From: Stemphylium vesicarium
Lineage: Eukaryota; Ascomycota; Dothideomycetes; Pleosporales; Pleosporaceae
Assembly: GCA_004380135.1 (NCBI GenBank)
Contig: QXCR01000002.1
Coordinates: 310,001-374,000 of the forward strand
Length of the DNA: 64,000 nt
Direction: 5' to 3'
Within the stretch, counting starts at the first letter, position 1; every line of letters starts with the position of its first letter. Of this stretch, positions 34,799 to 46,311 are shown in pieces. A model generated the notes under the pieces. The model was not told where the DNA came from and did not search any database. It saw only the letters and a list, made by a program, of their open reading frames with translations. Position numbers and translations under genes: made by a program.

Positions 34799-35545
34799 AT
34801 GGAAAAGACCATCGCACACATCAACATGCCCATCAAAGCCCACAGCTACAAACTTCCCCCAACACCACTCATCCCCAACTCACCCTACCCACTCCTACAC
34901 TACCCGGGTCTCCTAAAATGCCTCGTCACCACACGCCCATTTGAAACATCCACTCTTATTGACCTCTACGCACAAAACGGGTGGCAAACACAATGGATCG
35001 CAAGATACGGCCCAGACATCCAATCGCACTACCACTCCACCACACACGAAGCCATGACGGTGATTTCCGGTGACGGAGCTACAATCCGTTTCGGTGTCGC
35101 CGACTCGCCGTCGTGGGCCCAAGGCAAATTTCCGGTCGGCGATAGAGCAGACGGCGAGGAAGGCGGTGTTGAGATTGAAGCTGGGCTGGGTGATGTGTTT
35201 ATCATTCCGGCGGGTGTGTCGCATAAGACGTTCAGCCCAAAGCCCATGACGAAGGAGCTAGCGTTTTACCAACCTGAGGATATTGGAAGGGGGCGCGCGA
35301 AGGAGGTTAGTCCGGAGAAGGAAGAGGAGAGGAGGAAGTTCTTTGAGGGGGTCAAGGTGGATGAGGGCGATTTCATGATGGTTGGTGCATATCCGTATGG
35401 TGGCGTTTGGGACTTTGCGGTTGGTGGGGAACATGAGGGGAGGGAGAAGGAGGTTTGGCATGTGCAGATGCCGGGGAAAGATCCGGTTTTAGGAGATAGT
35501 GAGGAGGGACTGGTTGGGCTGTGGAAGGGTGCTAAAGTCGTTTGA
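34799..35545 (+). CDS. Cupin-fold protein
   Basis: Small metal-binding beta-barrel protein of the cupin superfamily (YjlB-like size), up to 248 aa, no intron. A second in-frame ATG at codon 10 (MPIKAHSYKLP) is a possible start. The first cupin motif is seen as HYHSTTHEAMTVISGDG, with His, His and Glu as probable metal ligands. The second is GDVFIIPAGVSHKT, with the expected Pro-Ala-Gly and His. These cupins may act as dioxygenases, isomerases or binding proteins; the substrate cannot be deduced. It lies directly downstream of the MDR reductase in the same orientation. Confidence 0.85.
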   Translation: MEKTIAHINMPIKAHSYKLPPTPLIPNSPYPLLHYPGLLKCLVTTRPFETSTLIDLYAQNGWQTQWIARYGPDIQSHYHSTTHEAMTVISGDGATIRFGVADSPSWAQGKFPVGDRADGEEGGVEIEAGLGDVFIIPAGVSHKTFSPKPMTKELAFYQPEDIGRGRAKEVSPEKEEERRKFFEGVKVDEGDFMMVGAYPYGGVWDFAVGGEHEGREKEVWHVQMPGKDPVLGDSEEGLVGLWKGAKVV

Positions 35546-37132
35546 TTCATATTGCCTTCTCTACTGAAGAAATGCAATACATCCAGGTCTTCAGAGATTG
35601 CTAATCTATCCCGACCGTTTCTTTGATATCGTCATCTCACATCGAGGTTAGAGACTCATCTCAAATGCCCGTCTCAGGCAATTCAACTGCACTCCGACTA
35701 ACCATATGTGATCCGCCAAAACCCCCAAATCAGAGGATTCCTCGTTCGACCCTCCAGCCATGCGATGCATCTGCAGGTATCAACTGAGGCCTTGAGAAGT
35801 TTGTAGTGGTCGTCAATTTCCCGTTGCGTGTTCCTTCCGATTCGGGACCGATAACACCGAGGTCGGCGCTAGTTCCGCTCCTACGCCCACGCGCCCTACG
35901 AGTGATCAAAGATCATCCGGTATATAACACACGACGATGCCCCTGCGCATCGGGCCTGTTCACATCTTTTACAACATGCTTCGCACGAGACTTCGACTTT
36001 GAATTACTACCAGCATGCCAGACTATGTATGACCCATATCACGACTGGTCACGCGCTCGACTAGCGCTCTTGGGTGTGCGGCCAGAAGAGGAGGGAGACA
36101 AGACTTTGACAATCTCAGGGCGCCATTGACACCCAAGGTGCCGTATAGATGACTTCGCTTCCACCACCTATCACTAGAATCTTGCAGGAGCCGACTCGAC
36201 CCTCACCAACATCACCACCATGCCGCCGGTAACCGACGAGCCACACATCTGGCCTGGCCTGGCTGGCCAAGCCACAGCCATCATTATCATCACCGCCTTC
36301 GCTGACGCCGTGCCTCGTCTTTCATGAAGGCATCAATAGCATCACGGGCAGCAATCGGAGCGCCTCGTCCAACGCAATCCAGACTGCTGGGCTACAAGGC
36401 GCCAAGACGCTGCCGCATAGCCGGTACCCTTGTGACAGATAGCATTGTTTTTCGGTACAACATGCAGTTGGCTGATGGCCAACTCTGGTCCTTCTCCAGG
36501 CGTATCATACGGTGGGGCCTTCGATAATCACCCCAGATCTGGACGCACCTCGTTTGTCGCGTGGATGCGCTCGAGCGCGGAGCCAAGAAACCCGTCGTTG
36601 GTTCCAAGACCTCTCGCGTTCCACTTACGCGATCGCTACCCCTCGTGGCTGATGTGCCAACACAGGTCCAGCTCTACGTCCGAGTGGCTGGTACAGATTC
36701 GGCACTGTCCCTCGAATCGTTGATACGATCCTACCAATCGTACACAAGCTGTCGATCACACAAGACCCGTTGTACCCGTATTGTAGGGTAATTGTAGCGC
36801 TAGCTGAGCCTCTGCACAGGATCTGGGGAAACCTTGGGGGCGGACGCCACTTTGCTAGTACTGGTTGTAGAAGGAAGGTGGGCGATTACTTGGGCTGGGC
36901 GATGCTTGGAGGGTGACATGGAGCAGAGAGGTGAGTGTCAGATGGGTTCGCACGGGTTTCCGTTATATACTAGGGTTGCGCGGTGTAACTTACGGGCTGA
37001 TTCTTTGCCTTTATCCTTCACTCTCTTCACTTGAAACCTGGGGTGGTCAACCAACCCCCACCAATTTACTTTGGAGTGGTCAACTCCTCCCTTTTACTTC
37101 CTTTCTCCTGTGCAAATCAGCTACACGCCAAC
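35546..37132. other. 1.6-kb intergenic region
   Basis: No supported gene. A frame at 35806-36129 has no domain and a poor context. The last 100 bp before the transporter ATG contain a CT-rich stretch (37083-37110) fit for a core promoter, and an imperfect direct repeat of GTGGTCAACT-type units at ~37045-37090. Confidence 0.5.
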
Positions 37133-39278
37133 ATGAACGTAGCTAAAAAGGTCCTGTCGGCGCTCTCGCCTGAGGCGAAAAAGAGTGAAGATGGCCGCGA
37201 TATGTTCGGAAACCGCATCCAGTTCGTTCTCTGCGCCATGGGCGGTGCCGTCGGATTGGGAAACTTGCTACGCTTCCCCTCTGTTGTCTATAACAATTAT
37301 GGCTTGCAATTCTTCATTCCCTACCTCGGGGCTCTCTTTTTCGTAGCGATGCCGGTTCTGATACTCGAAATTGCCCTCGGCACCGTCTACCGTGGTGGTC
37401 CAGTGTTGGCATGGCACAGCAACAACAAACGCGCAAAGGCCATCGGTCTATCGGTCGTGTTCAATGGTGTAAGTGGATTCCGAGTTGAAATTACCCGAAT
37501 AACACATACTAACTTGTCTACAGTACGTAGTCGTCACGTACTATGTCCCGCTTCTCGCATGGATTATGAAGTACTTCAGCCGCTCATTCCAAAGCCCGCT
37601 TCCATGGAAAGGACAAGACCTCAGCGAATACTTCTCTGAAGTCATCGTTGCCAACACGGCCGCGGCCTCGACTGGTAGCTTCAACCCCGACGGTAGTGTC
37701 GCATCCTACACAAAATATGTTGGCACAGGGATGCTGGGTGAGACCGCAGGTTGGGCCATCTTCACATGGTTCGTCACCTGGCTCTGTGTCTTCAGAGGTG
37801 TTGGAATGACCGGACGCGTCATCTACGTGACCATGGGTCTTCCCCTTGTTCTCATCATCATCCTGATCGGCCGTGGATGCTCGCTCCCCAACGCTGGAGA
37901 CGGTATCAAGCTGTACTTTGCCACTTGGAGAAGCTCGGCACTTTCGAGCCCTCAGATCTGGCAAGCTGCTTTCGGCCAGATCTTCTTCTCTATCGGAGTC
38001 GGCTTTGGGTAAGTTCACCTTGGTACCAGATTGCAAATCAAGCTAACCGTGACCAGATACTTTACCTCCTGGGCTTCTTACTGCTCACAACACTCCAACG
38101 CTGTACAAGATGCTCTCATTATCGGATTCAGCAACTCGCTCGTTGAGATCATTGCCGCTTTCTCTGTGTTCGGTGTGATCGGATATCTCGGCATCGACCC
38201 ATCCACAGGAGACCCACTCGGTACCTTTGTCACAGGTTTCATCACCTACCCCGAGGCTCTAGCCCAGATGCCCGGAGCGCCATTCTTCTCCGTGGTCTTC
38301 TTCTTCACCCTCTTCTTACTGGGTCTGACCTCTGCCTTCTCGCTCCTCGAGGTTATGACGACCTTGATCATGGACACAGACTGGGGCAGGAAGATGCCGC
38401 GTTGGGCTATCTGTACTGGAGTCACCATCATCTCCGCTCTCATCTCTTTGATCTACTGCACTGAGTTCGGTCTTCAGGCTCTCGACGCTGTGGATACCTA
38501 CGTCAACGACATCGCTCTCTTCTTCGTCGTGTGGTGTGAGATCTTTGCCGCAACTGCTTTGTACCGCTGCAAGGATGTGGCTAACCAGGTCGGCTGGTCT
38601 GGTTACCTCATCTACACTTTCGGCTTCGCTATTGCCCAGGGTCTCGGCATTCGCGTCGCCTACGGCTCAACCCCTGGTATTGGTGCAGGTGTCTTCTTTG
38701 CTTTCTGGTTCGCCGCCATCTTTATCAGTATCTTCGCCGCCAAGAACCCTGCTATCCCTGGGCCCAGGTTCTTCGGTAACAACAACGTCTTGAGTCGTCT
38801 TTGGTGGATGGCTTTCTACCCCGGACAACAGCTTACACGCGATCTCAACGTCGTTATCGGTGTTGGCAAGAACTGGAGCATCCCATGGGCTTGGGCTGTC
38901 ATCATGAGGGTATGTTTCTTCCTAAGCTCGTTCCACATCCGAGATCTCTGATACTAATGCCTATGGTAGTACATCTCCGGCCCTATCCTCGCTATCGTGC
39001 TCTCCTTCGCGTACCCAAAGTTCACCGAGACACACATGTACGACCCTATCATGATCTACGGCTTCAGCATCGTCCATCTGGTCGTTCCCACTGTCGTACT
39101 CGGCCTTCTAATGCCTTCGTGGTTCAACTGGATCATTCCGGCCGAGAAGATCCCGCTCGGCGACAAGCCTGTCGCGCCTATGGAGACGATTGACAACACG
39201 AATGCGATTATGCACATTGGCAGCGAGGAAAGCCATATTGCTCCGCCTTATACGGAGACTGTAGTAGAGAAGAAGTGA
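37133..39278 (+). CDS. SLC6-type (sodium:neurotransmitter symporter family) transporter
   Basis: Multi-pass membrane transporter of the NSS/SNF family, which in other organisms moves amino acids or amines with sodium. Exons 37133-37468, 37524-38008, 38057-38909 and 38970-39278; introns 37469-37523, 38009-38056 and 38910-38969 are GT..AG and in frame, giving 660 aa. About twelve hydrophobic spans are visible. The family signature in TM1 is clear (GGAVGLGNLLRFPSVVYNNY), including the unwound Gly-Leu-Gly-Asn that holds substrate and ion. The family Trp before Arg-Phe-Pro is Leu here. TM6-7 contains FGQIFFSIGVGFG and YFTSWASYC. The tail is short and cytosolic. Filamentous fungi carry a few such proteins of largely unknown substrate. 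Confidence 0.93.
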
Positions 39279-39647
39279 AGTTGACCAAGAAGAGACAATG
39301 TGATAGATTTATTTATGAGGGTGGGAGCCCTGGTTGTATACGTAGGAGAAGGGCGCGAGTAATCGAATGACTGAAACAACGCGTTCGGATGCCTGACCAA
39401 CTAAATGAACTTCCTGTTAGTGAGTGATGCACACCGAAGCGATGGAAACGGGGTTCTTTCTTGTAGCACAAGTTCTTGACCGATTGCTATGGTACGCGCA
39501 TACCCCACATCGTTTGCTTCAAATTAGAATGTATCACAACTACTCTTCATTTGCCTATGTCGTCTAAAGTGCAAGACGAGTGCTATACTCGTGTGAATCG
39601 AGTCTATCCCTACTGAAATGTATCACACAGCCTACCGCTCCATCGCT
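39279..39647. other. Convergent intergenic spacer
   Basis: 369 bp between the stops of the SLC6-type transporter and the SET protein. No gene or repeat seen. Confidence 0.5.
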
Positions 39648-41627
39648 TCATCTCGGGCTAGCCTTCACCAACCAAATTTTAAGCCCATCAATATGCCTCC
39701 TGGGCAACCCCTCCCACCTCTTCTCATCATACGTGGCGTCAAGCCCACGAATTAAATTCTGCGCCTTCCTCAGCGCCAATCTCTTCGCGCCCGCCCAAGG
39801 CGTCTTCTCCAAAAACGCATCCGCTTCACCCAAAAGCTCCATCCTCTTCTCTCTAACCTCCTTTCCATCCTCCTTCTCCGCCTCACACAGCTTGCACAAA
39901 CACCTGAAGCCCCAAGTGCGTTCTAGGAAACCCTGACGAGTCTCGTAGTCCAGCGATGCATCATACGGATGGAAGATTTCATCCCCGGCCTTGATGTTCT
40001 CCGTGGCGCGGATGATGATCAAGTCGCCCGCGAACTGCTTCTCCGTGTTTGACAGACAAGAGTGATTGATATACGCAGCGTGTTTCCACACGCCCGTACT
40101 AGCATTCCTCGCGCTTTCCTCGCCGAACTGGCTACCAGGACCAAAAGCGTTGCGGGACATGATATCGTGAACACGATACGCATCCACGATAGCGCCGTCG
40201 TCGTTTTCAAACACGTCCCTACCGTCACCTTGGTAGTCGCCAAAAAGTTCCATGAGACGCTTTGTTTGAGAGGGCTGGTTGAGACATTTCTGCACGAGCG
40301 CTTTGGCTAGGCCTACCGGTGCGACGCGGATTCGGTCGTCGCGGATGTCGTAGGTCATGGCGGTTAAAGTGTCTTCTTCGTGACCCCAGACTACACAGAA
40401 TGCCTTTTCGCACATGACTATCTCGCCCGCGGGTATGTCGCGGGTGGCGTAGAGACCGCGGCCTTTGCCCGGACTGTCTTTGATTTGCGTATTTTTAGTG
40501 AAGTTGCCGGCTTCGACGCGCGATCGGGCTTTGGATAGGCTGGTGCGGATCTTCATTAGGTCGTAGGAACCGGTTTCTTCTTCGCGCAGACGCGCTTCGA
40601 TCTTCTTCAATTGAACTTTGGCGTCCTTGTCTTCCGGTGTGAGTTTTTGTTGTTCTTGGAAAAGGCTCTTGGCTTCTTGCCAATGATTCTGGTTGTACGC
40701 AGCGGATCCGGCTCGGTAATAGGCTTTGCTATCAAGCTCCTTGGACTTCTGGTCGTCCCTTCCTGTTAGTGAGGCGTGTGCATCGGTCTTCACTTCGTCC
40801 AATCGACCCAGAAGCAGGTTAACGTAAGCTCGATTCCGGTAGATGTCTCGCGCTAAGTCTGGGTTGGATTCTGATACAGTGTCTTGCTTTGCGATTGCTA
40901 AGCCCGCCGTGTACTTCTCGTGTGCTAGTGGGAGATCCTGTTGCTTGAGTGCAGTGTTGCCTTGAGTCTTGAATCTGGTTGCTGCCTTCTCCGCTTTCTC
41001 TGCATCGTCAAATGTCCTGACATTGCAGATATCTTCGTGGCAGATGATGAGGTCCGAGGGATGGTCAATCCGGATGGTAGGCTCACCCTGATCCGTGAGA
41101 GTAAAGTACGGCTCCTTGATGATAAACAATTTGGCGGATTCTAGTACATCCTCGCCATACCGCGACTTATGGAGCAATACCTCTAGACGCTCCGCGTCAG
41201 TGCCGTCTTCGTCCTGCACCATTGTCCATGATCTTGCTACGAGCGTGACTACGGGGCTTTCGCGTTTCACAACAAGCTTGCGACCTCGGTGATGTGTCTC
41301 CATTCTCAGATCGCTCATCTTCATTGGCTCCAGTTCCGATGATGGTATTATGCACGGAGGATAGGGTTGTCCGACTCCAATAGCTGGAATAGTACTTGCA
41401 GTCTTCCCCTGGGTTTGCATCATATCCGGGTCCGGTGCGCCGCCCATATCGGCCATGAGGGCAGAGCCAGTAGCCTGTTGGTGGGCGGCAGTTTTGTCTC
41501 TTGGTGCCTTCGTGTTGCCATGTTGTTCCGTGCACTTCTTGAGCCGTTCTCTGACTGTGCTCTGGATGCGCTTTGCCTCCACCTCGGTGAGGTAGATAGT
41601 ATTGCCTGCCTTCGGATTGTGCGCCAT
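39648..41627 (-). CDS. TPR and SET domain protein (putative lysine methyltransferase)
   Basis: 659 aa, single exon. The start is the ATG at 41627; upstream the frame opens only at TTG. The N-terminal ~200 residues include a conserved region with ERLEVLLHKSRYGEDVLESA. TPR-like helices occupy ~220-350 (AEKAATRFKTQGNTALKQQ, then YRNRAYVNLLLGRLDE). A SET domain spans ~375-590: SPGKGRGLYATRDIPAGEIV at its start, then the catalytic-core NHSC motif in HAAYINHSCLSN, then AGDEIFHPY. A Cys-rich post-SET-like stretch follows (FRCLCKLCEAE). This order matches fungal TPR-SET proteins that probably methylate lysine on non-histone or histone targets using S-adenosylmethionine. No MYND finger is seen. The substrate is unknown. 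Confidence 0.9.
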   Translation of the reverse strand: MAHNPKAGNTIYLTEVEAKRIQSTVRERLKKCTEQHGNTKAPRDKTAAHQQATGSALMADMGGAPDPDMMQTQGKTASTIPAIGVGQPYPPCIIPSSELEPMKMSDLRMETHHRGRKLVVKRESPVVTLVARSWTMVQDEDGTDAERLEVLLHKSRYGEDVLESAKLFIIKEPYFTLTDQGEPTIRIDHPSDLIICHEDICNVRTFDDAEKAEKAATRFKTQGNTALKQQDLPLAHEKYTAGLAIAKQDTVSESNPDLARDIYRNRAYVNLLLGRLDEVKTDAHASLTGRDDQKSKELDSKAYYRAGSAAYNQNHWQEAKSLFQEQQKLTPEDKDAKVQLKKIEARLREEETGSYDLMKIRTSLSKARSRVEAGNFTKNTQIKDSPGKGRGLYATRDIPAGEIVMCEKAFCVVWGHEEDTLTAMTYDIRDDRIRVAPVGLAKALVQKCLNQPSQTKRLMELFGDYQGDGRDVFENDDGAIVDAYRVHDIMSRNAFGPGSQFGEESARNASTGVWKHAAYINHSCLSNTEKQFAGDLIIIRATENIKAGDEIFHPYDASLDYETRQGFLERTWGFRCLCKLCEAEKEDGKEVREKRMELLGEADAFLEKTPWAGAKRLALRKAQNLIRGLDATYDEKRWEGLPRRHIDGLKIWLVKASPR

Positions 41628-42074
41628 TTTAAATTTAGCTAGCAAAGCAATGACTAAGTTCCGGTGTATGCCTCTGTCTGACTGCTGGGATGCCTTTCGG
41701 TCACCGTGATCCAATCCAGAGTTGGGCGCCGCTGCTCGCAATGGCCTATCGTACGCAATACGATAGAATCGCTGGAATTATGATTTCTGACCCGAAAGGA
41801 AACAATCCCTCTCGGAAAGCTTAAGAAAATGTGAAAGTGTATATTTGAACCAAGAAAATTTTGACGAAGACAGATTCTGCTATTACTCGCGCCGCCTGAT
41901 GGGGTGAATTTGGAGGGGCGAAACTAGACGAATTTTGTTATCGATAAGTGTGGGGCCAACAGCTGACACCCTGAAGAAGCGGACAAAAATGCCGTCCAAT
42001 TATGCCATCATCGAACTCGAATCTGACCAAAGCAACCAACGACTTATCCTTCCGCACGACACACTCCTAATGTG
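41628..42074. other. Intergenic, SET gene promoter
   Basis: 447 bp upstream of the TPR-SET gene and downstream of the deaminase stop. AT-rich around 41830-41990. No supported gene. Confidence 0.5.
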
Positions 42075-42752
42075 CTATCTCCATACACTCGAGCTTTCTG
42101 CACCAGCCTTCTTCCCCTCCTGATACGTTTCGCTCAAGCTATTGTACAGCCCCTTTACTCTCTCGATCTCCGCTAACAATCTTTTTCTCTCGGTCTCATC
42201 ACCGATCTCGCCAACAACATCTGCAAAACTCTTTGCGGTGAAGAACTTGTTCTTGCGATTGTACAACTGCCTTCCTTGCACCTGCTCTTCACTCTCGGCT
42301 TCCCCTTTCACCCTGAACACTTCTTGCAGGATGTCGATATCATATGGAATGCCAAACAGATCCCGGCTATCCTCGTAAGTGAACAAATAGTAGAACTCGT
42401 TGAAGCCAGCCCATGTGATACCGCTCAAACACAACGAACACGGTTCGTGAGTGGCGAGAAATATGCAATCTTTGGCTGGATGAGGGCGTGTTGACGGGTC
42501 TGGAAAGTCGACTGTACAAAACTGCTGAATACAGTTGATTTCGCCATGTAAAAGTGGTGAGATGCGCTCGTTGTTCGTAGCAAGGGTGTAAGGCGTAAGG
42601 TCTTTACGAGAGAGGATTGCTGCACCGAAGAGTTTAGAACCGCTCGAGACCCCCTGGCGTGTAAGCGGTATGATGCGCTCTTCGATCGTGGATAGAAGTT
42701 GAGAGACCAGCTTCTCTGGGGTTGGAGGCGTCAATGCTACTTTTGTTGACAT
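42075..42752 (-). CDS. Cytidine/deoxycytidylate deaminase-fold protein
   Basis: 225 aa, no intron, start at the ATG 42752. The zinc-binding deaminase signature is complete: His69-Gly-Glu71 (HGEIN; usually HAE) and Pro104-Cys105-x-x-Cys108 (HEPCSLC). The fold is shared by guanine deaminases, tRNA adenosine deaminases and nucleoside deaminases. The FGAAILSRKD and HGEINCIQQF elements and overall length resemble fungal CMP/dCMP-type deaminase-domain proteins. A hydrolytic deamination is expected; which base or nucleoside is unknown. The C-terminal third is a charged helix (ETERKRLLAEIERVKGLYNS). Confidence 0.88.
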   Translation of the reverse strand: MSTKVALTPPTPEKLVSQLLSTIEERIIPLTRQGVSSGSKLFGAAILSRKDLTPYTLATNNERISPLLHGEINCIQQFCTVDFPDPSTRPHPAKDCIFLATHEPCSLCLSGITWAGFNEFYYLFTYEDSRDLFGIPYDIDILQEVFRVKGEAESEEQVQGRQLYNRKNKFFTAKSFADVVGEIGDETERKRLLAEIERVKGLYNSLSETYQEGKKAGAESSSVWR

Positions 42753-43436
42753 GATGAAGTGGTGATATTGATGTCTGAAGGGAGAACGATGGGAGCCCAG
42801 CTGAGTTGGCTCGGCTCGCACCTTATCATCCCAAACGTCAGGAATCGTGACCCATCTGTGTCCGCCGGTCGGAGTCTACCGTTAGGGCTTAATGCGGGGC
42901 TTTCCGATGAGTGGGCGGGGCATTGCTCTGTACAAGCACAATATTAATTGCCGTCGTTCTAGTCCGCCATGGACTACTTCTGTAGTTCTCCTCACGCCTG
43001 CAATCTCATCACAGCTCCGATGTATGGCCCACCGACGATGACCGTGGGCTCAAACCGGCTGGGTGGGTGCATGGCCATCGGATAGTGAGCATTGTACAGT
43101 AGTGCAAGAGTTTTCCTGGCTGTAAATTTGCTGGCACTTTACTGTCGCAGAATGAATCCGAAAGCCGCAGATAGTTAGAATGCGCATGAGAGCCGTGATG
43201 CAAAGAGACGGCCAAGACCATGTTGTGGAGATCTAGCCAGCCACGTAATGACGTCACTCGGTCTGAATTTGGGACGCGTCGTCCGAAGTTCGCGTCTGCA
43301 CCCTTCCTTCACGATGACCATCATCGCGACATCTAGCACGATGTGAGGCTTCGTTATTGGTATCTGATGCGGCGGGAGCTCATCTTGCTTGATCTTATAT
43401 TTTACACTACCAAACGCCTGTACAAAAACCGATCGC
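42753..43436. other. Intergenic, deaminase promoter
   Basis: 684 bp between the deaminase start and the stop of the transketolase-like gene. No supported gene or repeat. Confidence 0.5.
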
Positions 43437-45806
43437 TCATAAATCAACAAATTCCCCCTTGAGCAGCGGGTCGTCGCACACTTGCTGCAGGTATCCCTCC
43501 ACTTTCGCTGCCAATGCAGGTACATCGAAACCAAAGTATTTGTATGCCGCTTTTCCAGGCAAGCTGTGGCCGAATCGCTTGATGCAGCAGGCGGCATCGG
43601 CGTACCTCTCCCAGCCGTTTGGCGCATATGGCTCGATCACTACAGCAGGAACACCGAGATGTCTTCGCAATGTCTCGCGCTTGTACTGAGTTGGCTGAGT
43701 CTCGAACAGGCGCTGACACGGGAAGCTCACAACGCGCGCCTTGATGTTCTTTGCCCTCAGCTCTTTGGCTGCGTCAACTGCGTGATGCAGCTCAGCACCG
43801 ACGCCGATCAGCGTCACGTCCGCATCCTCGGCCTCCTCGATCACGTATGCGCCCTTCGCGACCATGTCTCGTTTCGTCTGCGCCAACTGTGGAAGCGTGT
43901 GCCTCGACGTCGAGATGATGCTCGGCGTGTTCTTTGCTTCGATCGCCGTGACCCACGCACCCGCAGTCTCTTCGCTATCCGCCGGTCGAATATACAACAG
44001 GTTGGGCATAGCCCGGTAGAGATTCGCAAGTTCGATAGGTTGATGCGTCGGTCCGTCCTCGCCCATTCCGATGCTGTTCTCTGTTAGCGTAGGAATATGA
44101 GGGAGCAGAAGAACCCATACCTGTCGTGTGTTGCTGCATGAATGACTTGGAGGTGCTGCAATGCGCCCATACGGACTGCTGGCGCTGCGTAGAGGTAGAA
44201 CATGAAGAAAGAAGATGTGACGGGAACGAATGTGTTTGGTGCGAAAGCTGCCAGTCCGTTCGAGATTGCAGCCATCGCATGCTCGCGCACGCCATAGTGG
44301 ATATATCGGCCGCTGTAGTTTCCCGTTATTCCACATGTTGTCTTCAGATCAGGCTATGAATGGTCAGCGAACTCCAAAACTATTGGCGATGCAATACGTA
44401 CGTGCTGGAAGTCGACCTTGTCCTTCCAGATCATGTTGACCGAAGGTGTCAGGTCTGCTGTTCCGACCATGAAGTTGTTGATCTTTTCCGCAATCGCATT
44501 GAAAACGAGCCCGGACGACTTTCGCGTTGCTGTAGGCGCATCTGGAAATGAATCTGGGATCAGGTTCTTCCAATTCTCAGTCAATCGGCCTTCCACGCGA
44601 CGCCTGAAGTCGGCACCCTCTTCGGGGTATTTGGCCTCGTAATCTTTCACCTTCCCTTCCCATGACCGTACCAGCTCCTGGCCTCTTGCTGGGATGTCTC
44701 CAAAGAACTTTCGCACCTCTTCGCCGACTACGAAATGCTCCTCGGGGTTGAAGCCATACGCCTTCTTCATGTTGGCCACATCGGTCGCACCAAAAGCCGC
44801 ACCGTGTGCGACCGCGTCACCAGCAACTGCGCTCCCAAGACCAATGACTGTCCTGACGTTGATAAATGTGGGCTTATCGGTCGATGATCGCGCCTTGTTC
44901 AGGGCCTCCACCAGACCCTCAATGTCGAAACAACCATCCTCGATATCGATTACGTCCCATCCGCACGCCCTCATCTTGATGTTAACGTCCTCGGTATTGG
45001 TTAGATCGACTGAGCCGTCGCAGGTGACCTGGTTGTTGTCGTAAATGATCGTCAAGTTGCTCAGCTTCAGATGGCCAGCGAACGAGATCGCTTCCAAAGC
45101 CACACCTTCCTGGAGGCACGCATCTCCAATCATACACCAAGTGTGATTTGACACGACGTCAAAATCGGGTTTGTTGTATATTGCCTGGAGGTTCTTCGTC
45201 GCCATTGCTAGGCCCACCGCATTCGCTACACCCTGTCCTAACGGGCCGGTCGTCACCTCGATGCCTTCATGTTCGATTTCGGGGTGACCAGGACATAGCG
45301 CATCGACCCGTTCTGAGTGATAAGACTTGAGCTGATCGAAGGTCATGGCCTTGTAGCCTGTGAGGTGAAGAAATGTGTACTGGAAAAGGCACGTGTGACC
45401 TATCGTGGTCAGCGGCGTTTTCAGCCGCATAATCAGGTTCAAGAAACTCACCATTTGACAAGACAAATCTATCTCGGTTGAAGTAGTCTGGCGTATGCGG
45501 TGCGTATCGCATAACATATTTCCACAAAGCAACACCGATTGCTGCCATGCCGATTGCACCTCTGTGCAGAGTTTAGCTTTATTCGATAGTAATCGCCGGC
45601 GGAGCTTACCCAGGGTGTCCACCATTGAACTGCTGGCACAAATCCGCGATGAGCAGTCTGAACGTCTTGAGGACAAGATCTTGTTCTGTCGATAACTTCT
45701 GGACTGATGACTGCTCTTGCTTTGCCTCCTTCTTCAAGCCGTCCACGGCATTCTTGCCATAATTGGTCGAGCCGTTGACCTGGGGCGCATCTTGCGACGA
45801 GTGCAT
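43437..45806 (-). CDS. Dihydroxyacetone synthase-like transketolase
   Basis: Thiamine-diphosphate enzyme that moves two-carbon ketol units between sugar phosphates. The branch resembles dihydroxyacetone synthases (xylulose-5-phosphate plus formaldehyde) more than housekeeping transketolase. Exons 45806-45610, 45561-45452, 45399-44402, 44353-44121 and 44073-43437; introns are 47-52 nt, and the last acceptor was set by the conserved THDSIGMGEDG. Total 724 aa. Motifs: QQFNGGHPGGAIGMA, LSNGHTCLFQY, TTGPLGQGVANAVG, and the ThDP/Mg motif starting at GDACLQEG (~residue 194) and ending in DNNQ; GVREHAM carries the catalytic Glu. The C-terminus (GEFVDL) has no peroxisomal PTS1, unlike methylotrophic-yeast DAS. 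Divergent from the arabinitol dehydrogenase, sharing a promoter. Confidence 0.92.
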
Positions 45807-46311
45807 GATCTGAACGTGGGCAAAGGCTAAAATGTTCTGTGTTGATATGGCGAGTAGAGGATCAGACTCAGAATTGCCAGAATATCCTGAAGGAACAACC
45901 CATCTAAGTATTCGTCCTCATCGACTTACGACAAAACCTCAAGATGTGTTCGAACTGGACGCCCCGGGTCTTCCGAATTAGGCAACCCGACGCATCTTCC
46001 GTACGGAAGAGGGTCGGCATGCTGGGCTCCTATTGGCCCGCGGAAGCTACCTGAACGCATCCGGTAATCATAGCCACCAGCGACCTTTTCTTGGTTCCCC
46101 ACTGCAAACTTCCCCGCAATTTGGCGTCACCCGTCGCATTGCATGAAGGAAGATGAGGATGGAACTTCTGTTCCTGCTACAATGGCAATCTGTCCCGCTG
46201 AACTCATGGATCCTTTTACGCGTGTAACCGCCGCCCCAGTATTGAGTGCGCTTTCTCTTGCTGCTAATAATCGAGCATTCCGTGAGGCTTCCATTGCAAC
46301 TGAACTCTATC
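45807..46311. promoter_or_regulatory. Shared divergent promoter of transketolase-like and lad1
   Basis: 505 bp between two divergent ATGs. It contains three matches to the CreA repressor hexamer SYGGRG on the minus strand (46097-46102, 46112-46117, 46234-46239) and one GGCTAAA, a XlnR/AraR-type activator core, at 45825-45831, just upstream of the transketolase-like ATG. Such short sites also occur by chance, so they support only a suggestion of carbon-source control. Confidence 0.4.

Noticed and set aside
35806..36129. 107-codon plus-strand frame
   Set aside because: No domain and no supporting neighbour exon; treated as intergenic.
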